Shown: positions 25,529-33,631, numbered from the stretch's first letter. The stretch: 57,688 nt of DNA from Alectryocaccomicrobium faecavium (GCA_018713425.1 DVOT01000246.1:1-57688); one strand, 5' to 3'. Notes: generated by a model from the sequence alone, not told the origin. Numbers and translations are program-made.

Positions 25529-26320
25529 TCAAAACCTCCCTCTCGCCTTGATGGTGATCTTTGCGCCCTTTGTGCCGCTGCCGTAGGCCAGCGTCGCGCT
25601 GATGCTCTGCGGCCCGTGCCGGGCGGTCAGATAGTCGAAGCGCGCCGCATAGGGCAGCGCGTTTTCGCCGTCTGAAAATGCCGCTCCGATGGGCGGCTCC
25701 ATGTCGATGAGCAGCGCATCGCCCGACGCGATGTTCATGCCGGAAAGCTGCACGGCGTTTCCGCCTGCCGTCAGCGTTACGCCGGTGATCGGCGCTGCGC
25801 CTGTGTTCAGCACTTCCGCGCGGATCGGCGCGGGCGCGCCGGTCGCCAGCACGAAGTTGACCTGCGCGCTGGTGCCGCTGGTCGTCGCGCTTGCCGTCGT
25901 TTCGTCGAGCGCGTAGGCATAGGGCTGCGCCGTGAAGGTCACGTCCAGCCCGCCGTCGATCCAGTCCGAAAAGCCCCAGTTCAGTTCGTCGTCCACGCTT
26001 GCCATGTAATAGCGCAGCGGCTCATAGTCGAATATAAGCCGCTGCCGCCCGTTCGTCAGCCATGCCGCGATGCGCCGAAGCTGCTGCTGCGCCGCCGCCT
26101 GCGAAGGCGGATCGCGCAGGAAGAACAGCGTGCCGTCAAATTCCAGCGTTTCGGGCAGGTCGCCGGGCATCAGGATCGTGCCCGGCGTGCCGGAAATATC
26201 GTATTCGTTCCGACGGATTTTGGGTGCGATCGTGTGCCCTTTGTTTTCCACATAGATGCAGCCAAAGTCCCGCAGGCAGTGCAGTCCGCCGAAGGAAAAG
26301 TTGATCTCGTTCAGGTTCAA
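25529..26320 (-). CDS. Distal tail protein (Dit-like)
   Basis: 263 residues: the N-terminal beta domain (LNLNEINFSFGGLHCLRDFG, RRNEYDISGTPGTIL, DGTLFFL) and a galectin-like C-terminal domain (VTFTAQPYAYALD...) characteristic of Dit/SPP1 gp19.1. It forms the hub between the tail tube and the tail-tip proteins. The start is probably TTG 26320 with GGGGAG six bases upstream; the frame stays open for six more codons, through a second TTG. Confidence 0.85.
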   Translation of the reverse strand: MNLNEINFSFGGLHCLRDFGCIYVENKGHTIAPKIRRNEYDISGTPGTILMPGDLPETLEFDGTLFFLRDPPSQAAAQQQLRRIAAWLTNGRQRLIFDYEPLRYYMASVDDELNWGFSDWIDGGLDVTFTAQPYAYALDETTASATTSGTSAQVNFVLATGAPAPIRAEVLNTGAAPITGVTLTAGGNAVQLSGMNIASGDALLIDMEPPIGAAFSDGENALPYAARFDYLTARHGPQSISATLAYGSGTKGAKITIKARGRF

Positions 26321-26338
26321 GGCTATCTCCCCAATCAA

Positions 26339-26369
26339 AAGGCACCCTGCCCTTTCGGGTGGGTGCCTT
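26339..26369 (-). terminator. Repeated-family hairpin terminator before the Dit gene
   Basis: AAGGCACCC and GGGTGCCTT (26339-26347, 26361-26369) enclose CCCTTTCGGG-type sequence; leftward the hairpin runs into TTTTGATTGG. The same hairpin, flanked by the same CCAATCAAAA and TGGTCGGT sequences, occurs at 38086-38113. Confidence 0.65.
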
Positions 26370-26383
26370 GGTCGGTTTGCTGA

Positions 26384-26608
26384 TTATGCGCTGGCGCGCA
26401 TCTGCATCAAGGTGCTGGTGGCTTCGTCCAGTTCCGCGCGGGTGTTCTGCAAGGCCTTGCGGATCATGCCCAGCGCGTCGTCGATGTATTCGCCGTTCGC
26501 CATGTGCTGCGCGCCCATCTGCATGATCTCGATGCAGGCGCACAGCCCCTTCAGGGTGTTGTCTACGTCTTCCAGCGCGTTGACCGCGCGCATACGGATT
26601 TCATTCAT
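26384..26608 (-). CDS. Small helical phage protein (74 aa)
   Basis: MNEIRMRAVNALEDVDNTLK and onward, all-helical and amphipathic, with a good GGAGG about 9 bases upstream. It sits between the regulator gene and the distal tail gene and is flanked by hairpins on both sides, so it may be an independent insertion (moron-like) in the tail module. Function unknown. Confidence 0.6.
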   Translation of the reverse strand: MNEIRMRAVNALEDVDNTLKGLCACIEIMQMGAQHMANGEYIDDALGMIRKALQNTRAELDEATSTLMQMRASA

Positions 26609-26635
26609 CGTTCTGCCTCCTTCTGGCTTTCGGGG

Positions 26636-26664
26636 TTGACCTTTCGGGGCAGGTATGATAAAAT
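26636..26664 (+). promoter_or_regulatory. Rightward promoter of a candidate small RNA
   Basis: TTGACC (26636-26641), 17-bp spacer, TAAAAT (26659-26664). It is embedded in an inverted repeat: GACCTTTCG at 26638-26646 is repeated as its complement at about 26677-26685. No coding sequence follows before the terminator at 26695-26742. Confidence 0.5.
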
Positions 26665-26670
26665 TTACTT

Positions 26671-26742
26671 GCCGGTCGAAAGGTCGGTGCCTGGGGTTTC
26701 GGTGTTGCTTGCTGGGGCAACCGAAACCCTATTTTTCTTTTA
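26671..26742 (+). ncRNA. Candidate small RNA opposite to the tail operon
   Basis: A rightward promoter is followed after about 70 bases by a good intrinsic terminator, and nothing codes in between. The predicted transcript (about 72 nt) overlaps the 3' end of the RHH gene in antisense and carries GGTGCC/GGTCGAAAGGTCGG segments complementary to nearby hairpin sequences. Prediction only. Confidence 0.35.
26695..26742 (+). terminator. Rightward terminator
   Basis: GGGTTTCGGT (about 26695-26704) pairs with ACCGAAACCC (about 26720-26730), and TATTTTTCTTTT follows. The T-run exists only in the rightward direction, where no other gene needs it. Confidence 0.6.
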
Positions 26743-26896
26743 GCCCCGCATAGACTTGTTCCACGCCGCGGCGCAAGACCTCTGCTTTGGACAGGTTGAG
26801 CCGTTCCATGCAATAGTTTAACTTCCGAACGGTCTCTGCGTCCATGCGTGCGCTTACTTGCGTCCCTTTGGGATTTTCTATCTTGGGGCGTCCCAT
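26729..26896 (-). CDS. Ribbon-helix-helix (CopG/Arc-type) transcriptional regulator
   Basis: 55 residues from ATG 26896: MGRPKIENPKGTQVSARMD, the beta strand TQVSARMD, then helices AETVRKLNYCMERLN and SKAEVLRRGVEQVYAGL, a typical RHH fold. It should dimerise and bind the perfect palindrome just upstream (26921-26960), so it is probably autorepressing. Start is uncertain: GAGGTG lies 18 bases before the ATG but only 6 bases before an ATT codon, and a GTG at 26917 is also in frame. Sits alone within the tail module. Confidence 0.72.
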   Translation of the reverse strand: MGRPKIENPKGTQVSARMDAETVRKLNYCMERLNLSKAEVLRRGVEQVYAGLKEK

Positions 26897-26920
26897 TTTG
26901 GCGCTAATGATTAACACCTC

Positions 26921-26963
26921 ACTTTCTGACTGTCATTATATAACATGACAGTCAGAAAGTCAA
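26921..26963 (-). promoter_or_regulatory. Promoter overlapped by a 15-bp-arm operator palindrome
   Basis: Consensus promoter: TTGACT (26958-26963), 17 bp, TATAAT (26935-26940). A perfect inverted repeat, ACTTTCTGACTGTCA at 26921-26935 and its complement at 26946-26960, with a 10-bp centre, covers the spacer, the -10 and the start point. This is the arrangement expected for repression by the RHH protein. Confidence 0.8.
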
Positions 26964-26974
26964 CCCCCAATTTC

Positions 26975-26998
26975 AAAAGCGTCTGCGCAGACGCTTTT
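26975..26998. terminator. 24-bp perfect palindrome, copy 1 (after the tape measure gene)
   Basis: AAAAGCGTCTGC followed by its exact complement. As RNA in either direction it gives a hairpin ending in UUUU, hence a bidirectional terminator. It starts 12 bases past the tape measure stop. Identical copies at 38130, 41257 and 43894. Confidence 0.75.
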
Positions 26999-27009
26999 GC
27001 GCCGCTTCA

Positions 27010-30000
27010 TCAGGCCAGCACCATGCGCGCGGCCCTGCCCGTGGCGCTCTTGGCGGCGCGCCGGTAGGTGGCCCGGCTCACGACCGGCTCAATGGTTTCG
27101 CCCACCGTCCGCCCGTCCATCGTAATGACAGTGCGGTCAATGCCCTTGCGAATAAAGCTGTTGGCCACGGCGTCGCCCAGCCGGTCGTAGTCGATCTCCG
27201 GCGCGGAAATGCTCGGGTAGGCCCGGCCGCCCTGCGCCGTCTCTTCGGCGGCCATGGCGCTCAGGCGGTTTGCGGCGCGAAGCACCTGATCCATGCCGCG
27301 CTCGATGCCTTCGGCAAAGCCTTGGTCGTAATATTCGCCGATTTCGGCCATGCGCTTGGACGGCGACGCGATGCCCAGCTCGCGCTTGGCCGCGTTGTAG
27401 GCGCTGCGCGCCGCCGATCTGGCCGCGCTCTGGATGGTGCTGGAGCCGTTGCGGATGCCGCGCGCCACGCCCTGCGCGATGGCGGTGCCGATCGACGTAA
27501 ATTTGCTGCCGCCGCTGCCCACAGCGCCCCACAGCGCGGAAGACGCGCTGCTGGCCAGGCTGCGGGCGGCGCTGGAAACGCTGCCGCTCTGGCCGCTGAT
27601 GCCTGCTTGAATGCCCTGCGCCAGCGCCGCGCCGATGCTGCGACCGTTGGTTGCGCTCAATTCGCGCTTGGCCGCGTCATGCGCGCTCTTGGTGGTCTGC
27701 GTCGTCGTGCTCACAAGCGCGCTTTTCGCATTTTGCACGGCCTGCCGCAGCCCGGTCATAAAGTCTTCGCCGATCTCGCCGCCGGCCGTGTTGTTCAGAA
27801 TTTCGGCTGCGGCCGCCAGCGCGTCTTCGGCAACGACGTCCACGGCGGCGTTGACGGTTTCGCTGCCGCCCGTGATGCCGGTGGCCATTTCTTCCACAGC
27901 CGCTTCGTAGGCGGCGTTTGCCACGGTGGTGATGGCCGTCTGCACGGCTTCAGTGTTGGAATTGTTGGAGCTGATGCCGTCGGCGATGGCTTTGCAGACA
28001 GCCGCGCCGATGTCCTTAAACTTCGCAGCCGTTTCTTCGCCCCAGCCCATAAAGCCGGTGCCTGACACGCCGAAAGCCGCGTTCAGCGCCGTCGCTACGG
28101 CGTTGAATACCGCGGATGCCCCGCTGCTGAATGCACTTTCCGTAACAGCATTCAAGCCGTCGTTCAGTCCCTTGGCGACGCCTTCGCCGAACGCCTTGGT
28201 CTTGGAAGAAGCGCCGCCGTCGTCGGTAATGCCCAGCGCTGCCTTCAAGCCGGCAAGCATCTTCTCGCCCAAGTCCGAACCGGCCGTTTCGACCGTGGCT
28301 TGTTTGGAATTTGCGCCGTCTGCCAAACTCTGGCCTACGGTTTCACCAGCTTTTTTCGCGTCGGCGTCTTCGTCGGATTCCCATAGGCCGCTCAACCAGT
28401 CGCCTAAGCCGCCGATTGCATCGCCGACGCCCTCCAAAAGGTTGCCGATGCCGTCGCCGATACTGCCAAGGCCATCGACAATAGAATTGATGGCGTTCAT
28501 GCCGGTGTTCAGGCCGTTCGCTATGGTCGAACCGATGCCGTCCCAGTCGATGCCGTCAATGGCCGCCTGCGCTGCCGTAAAGCCCGCGGAGAGAAATTCT
28601 CCACTAACGTCTACAAGATCGTTGAAAGCGCTGCCGATCGTCTCGCCGATGCCCGCCCAGTCGATGGCTTCGATGGTGCTTTGCGCTGCCTCAAAGCCGC
28701 CGGAAAGGAACGCGCCCGTAACGTCCACGATGCCGTTGAAGGCGTCGCCGATGGTGGAGCCAAGGGAAGTCCAGTCGATGGCCTCAATGGCTGCTTTGCC
28801 TGCCTCGAAGCCGCCGGAAAGGAATGCACCCGTAACGTCCACGATGCCGTTAAAAGCGTTGCCGATGGTGGTGCCAAGGGATGTCCAGTCGATGGCTTCA
28901 ATGGCTGCCTTGCCTGCCTCGAAGCCGCCGGAAAGGAACGCGCCCGTAACGTCTACAATGCCGTTGAAGGCGTTGCCGATGGTGGTGCCAAGCGTTCCCC
29001 AGTCTATGAGCGCGATTGCGTTCCTGCCCGCCTCAAACGCGCCGGACAGGAACGTCCCTGCGGTATCAATAACGCCTGTAACGCCGCTTAGCACAGCGCT
29101 GCCGACGCTGCCCCAGTCGATAGATGTTACTGCATCCTTGCCGGCAGAAAAAAGCCCGGACAGGAACCCGCCGCCTGTGTCGATCGCGCTGGTGACGCCG
29201 GAAAGAATATTGCTGCCGATGCTGTCATATTCCACGCCAGCAGCCGCGTCCCGCCCTCCTGTGAACAGACTGGATAGCCAATTCCCCGCCGTGTCCAGAA
29301 GCCCGGTCGCACCGCTCATGATCGCGGAACCGATGCTGGAAAAGTCGATTCCGGCCACTTCGTCACGGCCCCCAGTGAATAGCCCTATCAGGCTTTCGCC
29401 AATGCCGCCCAGCCCGGAAAGGATGGAGTTAAGCAGCGTGCCCCCCAGTTCTCCCCAGTCTACATTCGTCAGGCCGTCCCAAATAGCACTGATGATTTCA
29501 GGCAGCCGTTCCAGCAGCTTGGGGATGGCCTCGACCAGACCCGCGGCAAGCTGCACCATCATTTCCGCCGCTGCCGGGATCAATTCGGGCAGCGCGCTGA
29601 TAATGCCGTCTATCAGCCCCAGTAAAATATCTACGCCGGCATTCAGCAGTGTTGGAAGATTGTCGGTCAGGAAGTCTGCCACATTCGCCACGATGTTCGT
29701 GGCCAGTTCAGCCAACGGTGCGGCATTTGCTGCTATGGAGTTCACTACGCTTCGCAAAAGTCCCATAGCGGCGGGCAGGATCGCGTCCACCAGTGCCGGC
29801 AGCGCCTCCACCACTACGGCCACGGCTGCGTCCAGCATTTCCGTAATGGTGTCCATGTTCTCGCTCAAAAGCGTTTCGATGGTGCCGATGCCCTCCATCA
29901 GGGCATCGGCGACGGCCTCGCCGATGATCTTGACGTCTTCCGGCTGGAAGCCGTCGGCCAAAGCGTCGTCGATGGTGGAAAGCGCATCCACCAGCAGGCT

Positions 30001-31419
30001 TTGCATGTCCTGCGCCAGCGGCAGAAACTCGTTCACGATCTTGCGGCGCACGCCTTCCAGCGCGCTGGACGCATCGTTATAGCGCACGTCATTGATCTGC
30101 GACAGCGCATCGGTGGACAGGTCGCCGCCCTCCGCGATGCTGGCAAGGATCGGAAGCGCCTGTTCGCCCAAGTCCTCGAATTGCGTGCCGAACAGCGCCA
30201 CGGCCAGCTGGTTGCGTTCCAGCGGGTCTTCCACGGCTTGCAGCGCGTTCACCACTTGCAGGAAGGCGGCGCGCGCCTGCGGCCCGCCTTCGGCCAGTTC
30301 TGCGCTCACATAGGATGCGCGCAGGCCCAGCGCCTCGAAGGCTTCCTTGGTCGTGTCGCTGCCGTCGATTGCGCGGATCGAAAATTCCTTGACCGCGTCG
30401 CCCACTTTGTCGATCTGGAAAACGCCGTTCTCCGCGCCCGCGATGAGCGTCTGCATCATGTCGTCGGCGGTCAAGCCCATTTCGGCGTACTTCGGCGCGT
30501 ACTCGCTCAATACGTCCAGCAGATCGCCGTTGCGGTTCGCGCCGTTCTGTGCGCCCACGGCGATCAGGTTATAAGCCTGCTGCGCCGAAATGCCGAATTT
30601 GTTCATCAGGGCGGATGCCGCGCGGCTGCTCTCGGAAAAGTCCATGCCGAACGTGTCGCGCAGCAGATAGCCGCTTTCGGTGGCCTTGCGCAGTTCGTCG
30701 CCCATCAGGCCGGTGTTCGTGCGTGTGGTGGCCAGCGCTTCGTTGACGTCGGAAATGCTGTCCCCGAAATTGTTGCGGTACACCTCTTGCGCGATGCCGC
30801 CCAATTCTTCGAGTTCCTGCCCCGTCGCGCCCGTCTGCGCGGACAGCTGGTTCGTCGCCTGCTGATAGTCCGTGCCCAGCTGCACGACCTCTTTTGCGCC
30901 CGCCAGCGCCGCAGCGGCCAGCGCTGCGATGGCAGCAGCGGCAGCTTCCAGCCCGGCCTTCATCGCGCCGCCCGCGATGTCGCCGGCCGCGCTCATGGCG
31001 TCGGCCATGCCGTCGGTGGCGCTGTCGGCCTGCTGGGTCGCGTCGGCCAGCGCCGCCATGTTTTGGTCGTTTTCCTTGATTTCGTTCCCGACCTTGTTCA
31101 TCGCGTTGGCTGCGCGATTCAGGGCGATTTGCAGGTTTTCCGCCTGCTGGCTGTTCTCGCCGTACTCTGCCTTCGCCTTGTTCAGCTGTTCGGCGATCAG
31201 CTTCACCTTTTCGGCGTGTGCATCGTACACGCTTTGCAGGCTGCTGGCCTTGGCCCGCATGGCCTCCATGCTGTCGGCCTGGTCGCCGAAGGCGCTGTTT
31301 GTCGCGGCCATTTCGGTGTTCAGCATCGTCAGCCGCCGGCCGATGTCTTGCAGTGCTTTTTTGTATTCCTTGTCGCCCAGCACGCTGACTCTTGTGCTGA
31401 TGCCTTCGCTGCTTGGCAT
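27010..31419 (-). CDS. Tail tape measure protein
   Basis: 1469 residues, the longest gene, immediately after the tail chaperone as in siphoviruses. N-terminal coiled coil (about 20-125), an Ala/Gly-rich hydrophobic stretch (about 148-178), a conserved tape-measure core (LGTDYQQATNQLSAQTG, GDLLDVLSEYAPKYAEMGL), hydrophobic helices, then five or more 38-residue repeats of the type GIVDVTGAFLSGGFEAGKAA encoded by 114-bp tandem repeats (about 28540-29300), and an Ala/Ser-rich C-terminus. It sets tail length and may form the DNA channel. ATG 31419 has GAGGTG upstream. Confidence 0.95.
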   Translation of the reverse strand: MPSSEGISTRVSVLGDKEYKKALQDIGRRLTMLNTEMAATNSAFGDQADSMEAMRAKASSLQSVYDAHAEKVKLIAEQLNKAKAEYGENSQQAENLQIALNRAANAMNKVGNEIKENDQNMAALADATQQADSATDGMADAMSAAGDIAGGAMKAGLEAAAAAIAALAAAALAGAKEVVQLGTDYQQATNQLSAQTGATGQELEELGGIAQEVYRNNFGDSISDVNEALATTRTNTGLMGDELRKATESGYLLRDTFGMDFSESSRAASALMNKFGISAQQAYNLIAVGAQNGANRNGDLLDVLSEYAPKYAEMGLTADDMMQTLIAGAENGVFQIDKVGDAVKEFSIRAIDGSDTTKEAFEALGLRASYVSAELAEGGPQARAAFLQVVNALQAVEDPLERNQLAVALFGTQFEDLGEQALPILASIAEGGDLSTDALSQINDVRYNDASSALEGVRRKIVNEFLPLAQDMQSLLVDALSTIDDALADGFQPEDVKIIGEAVADALMEGIGTIETLLSENMDTITEMLDAAVAVVVEALPALVDAILPAAMGLLRSVVNSIAANAAPLAELATNIVANVADFLTDNLPTLLNAGVDILLGLIDGIISALPELIPAAAEMMVQLAAGLVEAIPKLLERLPEIISAIWDGLTNVDWGELGGTLLNSILSGLGGIGESLIGLFTGGRDEVAGIDFSSIGSAIMSGATGLLDTAGNWLSSLFTGGRDAAAGVEYDSIGSNILSGVTSAIDTGGGFLSGLFSAGKDAVTSIDWGSVGSAVLSGVTGVIDTAGTFLSGAFEAGRNAIALIDWGTLGTTIGNAFNGIVDVTGAFLSGGFEAGKAAIEAIDWTSLGTTIGNAFNGIVDVTGAFLSGGFEAGKAAIEAIDWTSLGSTIGDAFNGIVDVTGAFLSGGFEAAQSTIEAIDWAGIGETIGSAFNDLVDVSGEFLSAGFTAAQAAIDGIDWDGIGSTIANGLNTGMNAINSIVDGLGSIGDGIGNLLEGVGDAIGGLGDWLSGLWESDEDADAKKAGETVGQSLADGANSKQATVETAGSDLGEKMLAGLKAALGITDDGGASSKTKAFGEGVAKGLNDGLNAVTESAFSSGASAVFNAVATALNAAFGVSGTGFMGWGEETAAKFKDIGAAVCKAIADGISSNNSNTEAVQTAITTVANAAYEAAVEEMATGITGGSETVNAAVDVVAEDALAAAAEILNNTAGGEIGEDFMTGLRQAVQNAKSALVSTTTQTTKSAHDAAKRELSATNGRSIGAALAQGIQAGISGQSGSVSSAARSLASSASSALWGAVGSGGSKFTSIGTAIAQGVARGIRNGSSTIQSAARSAARSAYNAAKRELGIASPSKRMAEIGEYYDQGFAEGIERGMDQVLRAANRLSAMAAEETAQGGRAYPSISAPEIDYDRLGDAVANSFIRKGIDRTVITMDGRTVGETIEPVVSRATYRRAAKSATGRAARMVLA
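28545..29230 (-). repeat. 114-bp tandem repeats within the tape measure gene
   Basis: CCAGTCGATGGC-type anchor sequences recur at 28657, 28771 and 28885, exactly 114 bp apart, with further diverged copies on both sides. Each encodes 38 residues. Changes in repeat number would change predicted tail length by whole units. Confidence 0.8.
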
Positions 31420-31462
31420 GTTCTCACCTCACATTCGCCCTTGCGTATCGCGGGCCAGAAAA

Positions 31463-31544
31463 GCGCCCGTCGTATCGGCGGGCGCAAAATTTCAAATTTG
31501 ATGAATAGCCAGCATACGACAAAAGCGCCCGCGCGGGCGCTTTT
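31463..31544 (-). terminator. Two hairpins between the tail chaperone and tape measure genes
   Basis: 31521-31544 is a perfect 24-bp palindrome (AAAAGCGCCCGC plus its complement), a sequence variant of the copies at 26975, 38130, 41257 and 43894. A second stem (about 31465-31471 with 31481-31487), read leftward, ends in TTTT. Neither stops the late transcript completely if the tape measure gene has no promoter of its own; I see none. Confidence 0.6.
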
Positions 31545-31547
31545 GAT

Positions 31548-31793
31548 TTATCTCGGAATCCTGTTTAGCCGTTGCCCCCGCGGCGCTGCGCCCGCGGTTG
31601 CCTGTCCGCGCTGCGCGCGATTTCCCTTGCCGGTGCTGGCCGCCGGCTTGCGCGCAGTCTTCGCGCATTCGTAGATTTCATAAATCGCGCGCGGGCTGGC
31701 GTCCCAAAAAGCTTCCGCCGTCAACCCGCAGTCCAGCGCGCGATACAGCAGCCACGCCCACGGGAAGCCGCTTTCCGCCGGGGCGGCTTCTAA
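31548..31793 (-). CDS. Tail assembly chaperone, -1 frameshift extension (gpT-like)
   Basis: The -1 frame past the stop of the preceding gene is open for about 82 codons: LEAAPAESGFPWAWLLYRAL, AEAFWDASPRAIYEIYECA, then a basic tail ending at TAA 31548. It contains no early start codon. The GFPW...F(W)xxxPR(A/K)(I/L)Y pattern is typical for the second part of siphovirus tail chaperones, made by ribosomal slippage. The candidate slippery site A-AAC-CCT (31793-31799) sits directly before the zero-frame TAG. The fusion with the upstream product would be about 200 residues. Confidence 0.75.
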   Translation of the reverse strand, partial: LEAAPAESGFPWAWLLYRALDCGLTAEAFWDASPRAIYEIYECAKTARKPAASTGKGNRAQRGQATAGAAPRGQRLNRIPR

Positions 31794-32158
31794 GGGTTTT
31801 CGTTGCCGCCGCTGTCCTTCGGCAGCGCGTCCACTACGCCCTGCACGATGATCTCCCGAATGCCTTCAATGGAATCCAGCTTGAACAGATTGTCGAAGGT
31901 TTCCCAGTCCATTTCCGCGCCGCCGGCAATAAGCGCGCCGTAAAAGACAGCCATCACGGCTTTGTACTTGAAGTTCGCCAGCGCCTTCAAAATTTCGGTA
32001 TAGCCCACGTCGCGGCCGTAGACCTGTTCGTACACGTCTTCCGCCACGCGGGCGGCGCGGTTGGTAAAGGCCAGCTTGTAGCGCGTTCCGTCGAGCGTGA
32101 TAAACTGAATTGGCGCGCTTACGTCGCGCGCGCGCTGCTGTTTTTGCATATTTTCCAT
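31790..32158 (-). CDS. Tail assembly chaperone (gpG-like)
   Basis: 122 residues: APIQFITLDGTRYKLAFTNR, then helical segments (AEDVYEQVYGRDVGYTEILK, AVMAVFYGALIAGG), ending GGNENP. It binds the tape measure protein during tail assembly and is absent from the finished virion. It lies between the tail tube and tape measure genes, and a proportion of ribosomes is expected to shift to the -1 frame at its end. GGAGG lies 6-7 bases before ATG 32158. Confidence 0.85.
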   Translation of the reverse strand: MENMQKQQRARDVSAPIQFITLDGTRYKLAFTNRAARVAEDVYEQVYGRDVGYTEILKALANFKYKAVMAVFYGALIAGGAEMDWETFDNLFKLDSIEGIREIIVQGVVDALPKDSGGNENP

Positions 32159-32275
32159 GTCAGCCCTCCGTTTTTTGCCTTGTCATAGCCGCGATCAGGC
32201 CGCTGCGGCGCTCTGGTTTGCAGTGCGATCGCGGGATTCCTTCGGGGCGGCGTTTGCCGCCCCGTTCCCGAATGG

Positions 32276-32857
32276 TCACGCGGCCTCGGTTTCTTCGTAG
32301 ACTTCCGTAAACCAGCCGGCTTCCACGCCAGCGCCGATGCCTTCGGCTGCCGTGTCCACCACAGCGGCCAGCGCATCGTCGTTCATGCGGCGGATAAACA
32401 CGCCTTCGATGGTGGGCGTCTGGTATTCGATGGCGTCGGCGTCCGTCTTCGCGGTCTTGGTCGGCTCGCTGAACGTGCCCTTGTAGAGCCACCACAATTC
32501 TTTGCTGTCGTCGTCCAGCGTGCAGGCAAAGCCGATCGCCACATACGGCGGCTTGTTCCCACCCTTTATGATCTGCACGCCGTTGGAATCCTCTTTGCGG
32601 CCCAGCAGTTCAGCAAGTACCGCGTGCGGAATCTTGTCTACGTTCAGGCTGACGGTATAGGTATCAACGCGCTTCACATTTCGCACAGTGGCGTTGCTGG
32701 CGTGCATCTTACCTTCCCGGTAGGCCGGCGTGACCGTCACTTCGATGGACTTTGCCAGCACCTTCGGCGTGTCGTAGGTCGGTGCGGTCGTGCTGGTTTC
32801 TTCGGTCGTCATGGGCGCATAGTAAATGTCAAGTATGCCGTAAAAATATCCTTCCAT
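32276..32857 (-). CDS. Major tail tube protein
   Basis: 193 residues, beta-rich: MEGYFYGILDIYYAPMTTEE, SIEVTVTPAYREGKMHASNA, VDTYTVSLNVDKIPHAVLAEL, WWLYKGTFSEPTKTAKTDAD. This is the phi13-type major tail protein pattern found in many Bacillota siphoviruses. It assembles hexameric rings into the tail tube. AGGAGG precedes ATG 32857. The 115-bp gap downstream holds a GC-rich hairpin (about 32244-32265) without a clear T-run. Confidence 0.88.
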   Translation of the reverse strand: MEGYFYGILDIYYAPMTTEETSTTAPTYDTPKVLAKSIEVTVTPAYREGKMHASNATVRNVKRVDTYTVSLNVDKIPHAVLAELLGRKEDSNGVQIIKGGNKPPYVAIGFACTLDDDSKELWWLYKGTFSEPTKTAKTDADAIEYQTPTIEGVFIRRMNDDALAAVVDTAAEGIGAGVEAGWFTEVYEETEAA

Positions 32858-32876
32858 GGTTGTGCCTCCTGTCGCT

Positions 32877-33221
32877 TCAGTCTAGGCTTTCCACCCATTC
32901 GCAGGTCGCTGCGATGTGGTGATAGCCTGTGTCCGTCTCATACATGTCGGGGCCATAGCTGTACACGCGCACGCCGGCGGCACGCAACATGGCGATGGCC
33001 TTGTGGAAAATGGTTTGATGGGTGCCGTCGTCGCACTTGGAAAAGATATGCACCTGCACCGTGTGATGTAGCCTGCTTGGCTGGTTGCTGGCGTACCCGG
33101 TGAACGTCCCCAGCACTTCGTTGAAGGTGGCATACGTTTCATGCTTGCCGCCCGCCGGCTCTTTGCTCACAGGGCAGGGCAGCGGCAGAAGCGTCGCCTG
33201 AAAAAACTGGTCGTAGGTCAC
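32877..33221 (-). CDS. Tail terminator/completion protein
   Basis: 114 residues, GTG start at 33221 with GGGGTGA ahead. TYATFNEVLGTFTGYASNQP, HTVQVHIFSKCDDG and the C-terminal YHHIAATCEWVES show the mixed alpha/beta pattern of small proteins that cap the tail tube. It sits between the HK97-gp10 gene and the tail tube gene, the normal place for the tail terminator. Assignment is by position plus fold pattern. Confidence 0.7.
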   Translation of the reverse strand: MTYDQFFQATLLPLPCPVSKEPAGGKHETYATFNEVLGTFTGYASNQPSRLHHTVQVHIFSKCDDGTHQTIFHKAIAMLRAAGVRVYSYGPDMYETDTGYHHIAATCEWVESLD

Positions 33222-33225
33222 TTCG

Positions 33226-33630
33226 TCACCCCATTTGCTTGTCCAGTTCCTTTTGCATCGCTTCCAGCGCTTCCCCTTCCGCGGCCCGCACGGTGGGATG
33301 GAACCAGCCCAGCGGCGCTTTTTGCGTTCGGCCGTAGCTTCGGCCGTATTCCAAGATGTTGCCGATCTTCGCCAGCGGCTCGCCGGTCGCCGGATGGTTG
33401 CCCACGGGCTTCACTTCGCAATAGTATCCATCCGCCGCGTTGTACTTGACGGCGCTGGGCTTGATGCTGTCGCGCAGCGCGCCGGTGTCCACGGGCGCTT
33501 TGTCCTTCAGCTTTTCGGCCACGATCTTGCCGCCGGCCTTCACTGCGCGCTTGATCGCGCCATCGCTGGCCGTGGCTGCCCGCTGAAACTTGGCGATGGT
33601 CGCTTCCATGCCTTTGACCTCGAAGCCCAT
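33226..33630 (-). CDS. HK97 gp10-like neck/tail protein
   Basis: 134 residues: FEVKGMEATIAKFQRAAT, VAEKLKDKAPVDTGALRDSI and GNILEYGRSYGRTQKAPLGW are hallmark stretches of the HK97-gp10 family (APVDTGxLRxSI, then an EYG motif and a P-x-x-P/W-F-hP segment), a component of head-tail joining. ATG 33630 has GGAGGG upstream. It abuts the genes on both sides. Confidence 0.9.
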   Translation of the reverse strand: MGFEVKGMEATIAKFQRAATASDGAIKRAVKAGGKIVAEKLKDKAPVDTGALRDSIKPSAVKYNAADGYYCEVKPVGNHPATGEPLAKIGNILEYGRSYGRTQKAPLGWFHPTVRAAEGEALEAMQKELDKQMG

Positions 33631-33631
33631 G

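Noticed and set aside
27926..30082. Very long rightward open frame (over 700 codons) opposite the tape measure gene
   Set aside because: Low-complexity mirror of a GC-rich repetitive gene; no ribosome binding site, no family resemblance.
32244..32265. Strong terminator behind the tail tube gene
   Set aside because: The stem is good but no T-run follows in the leftward direction; kept only as a note in the gene entry.
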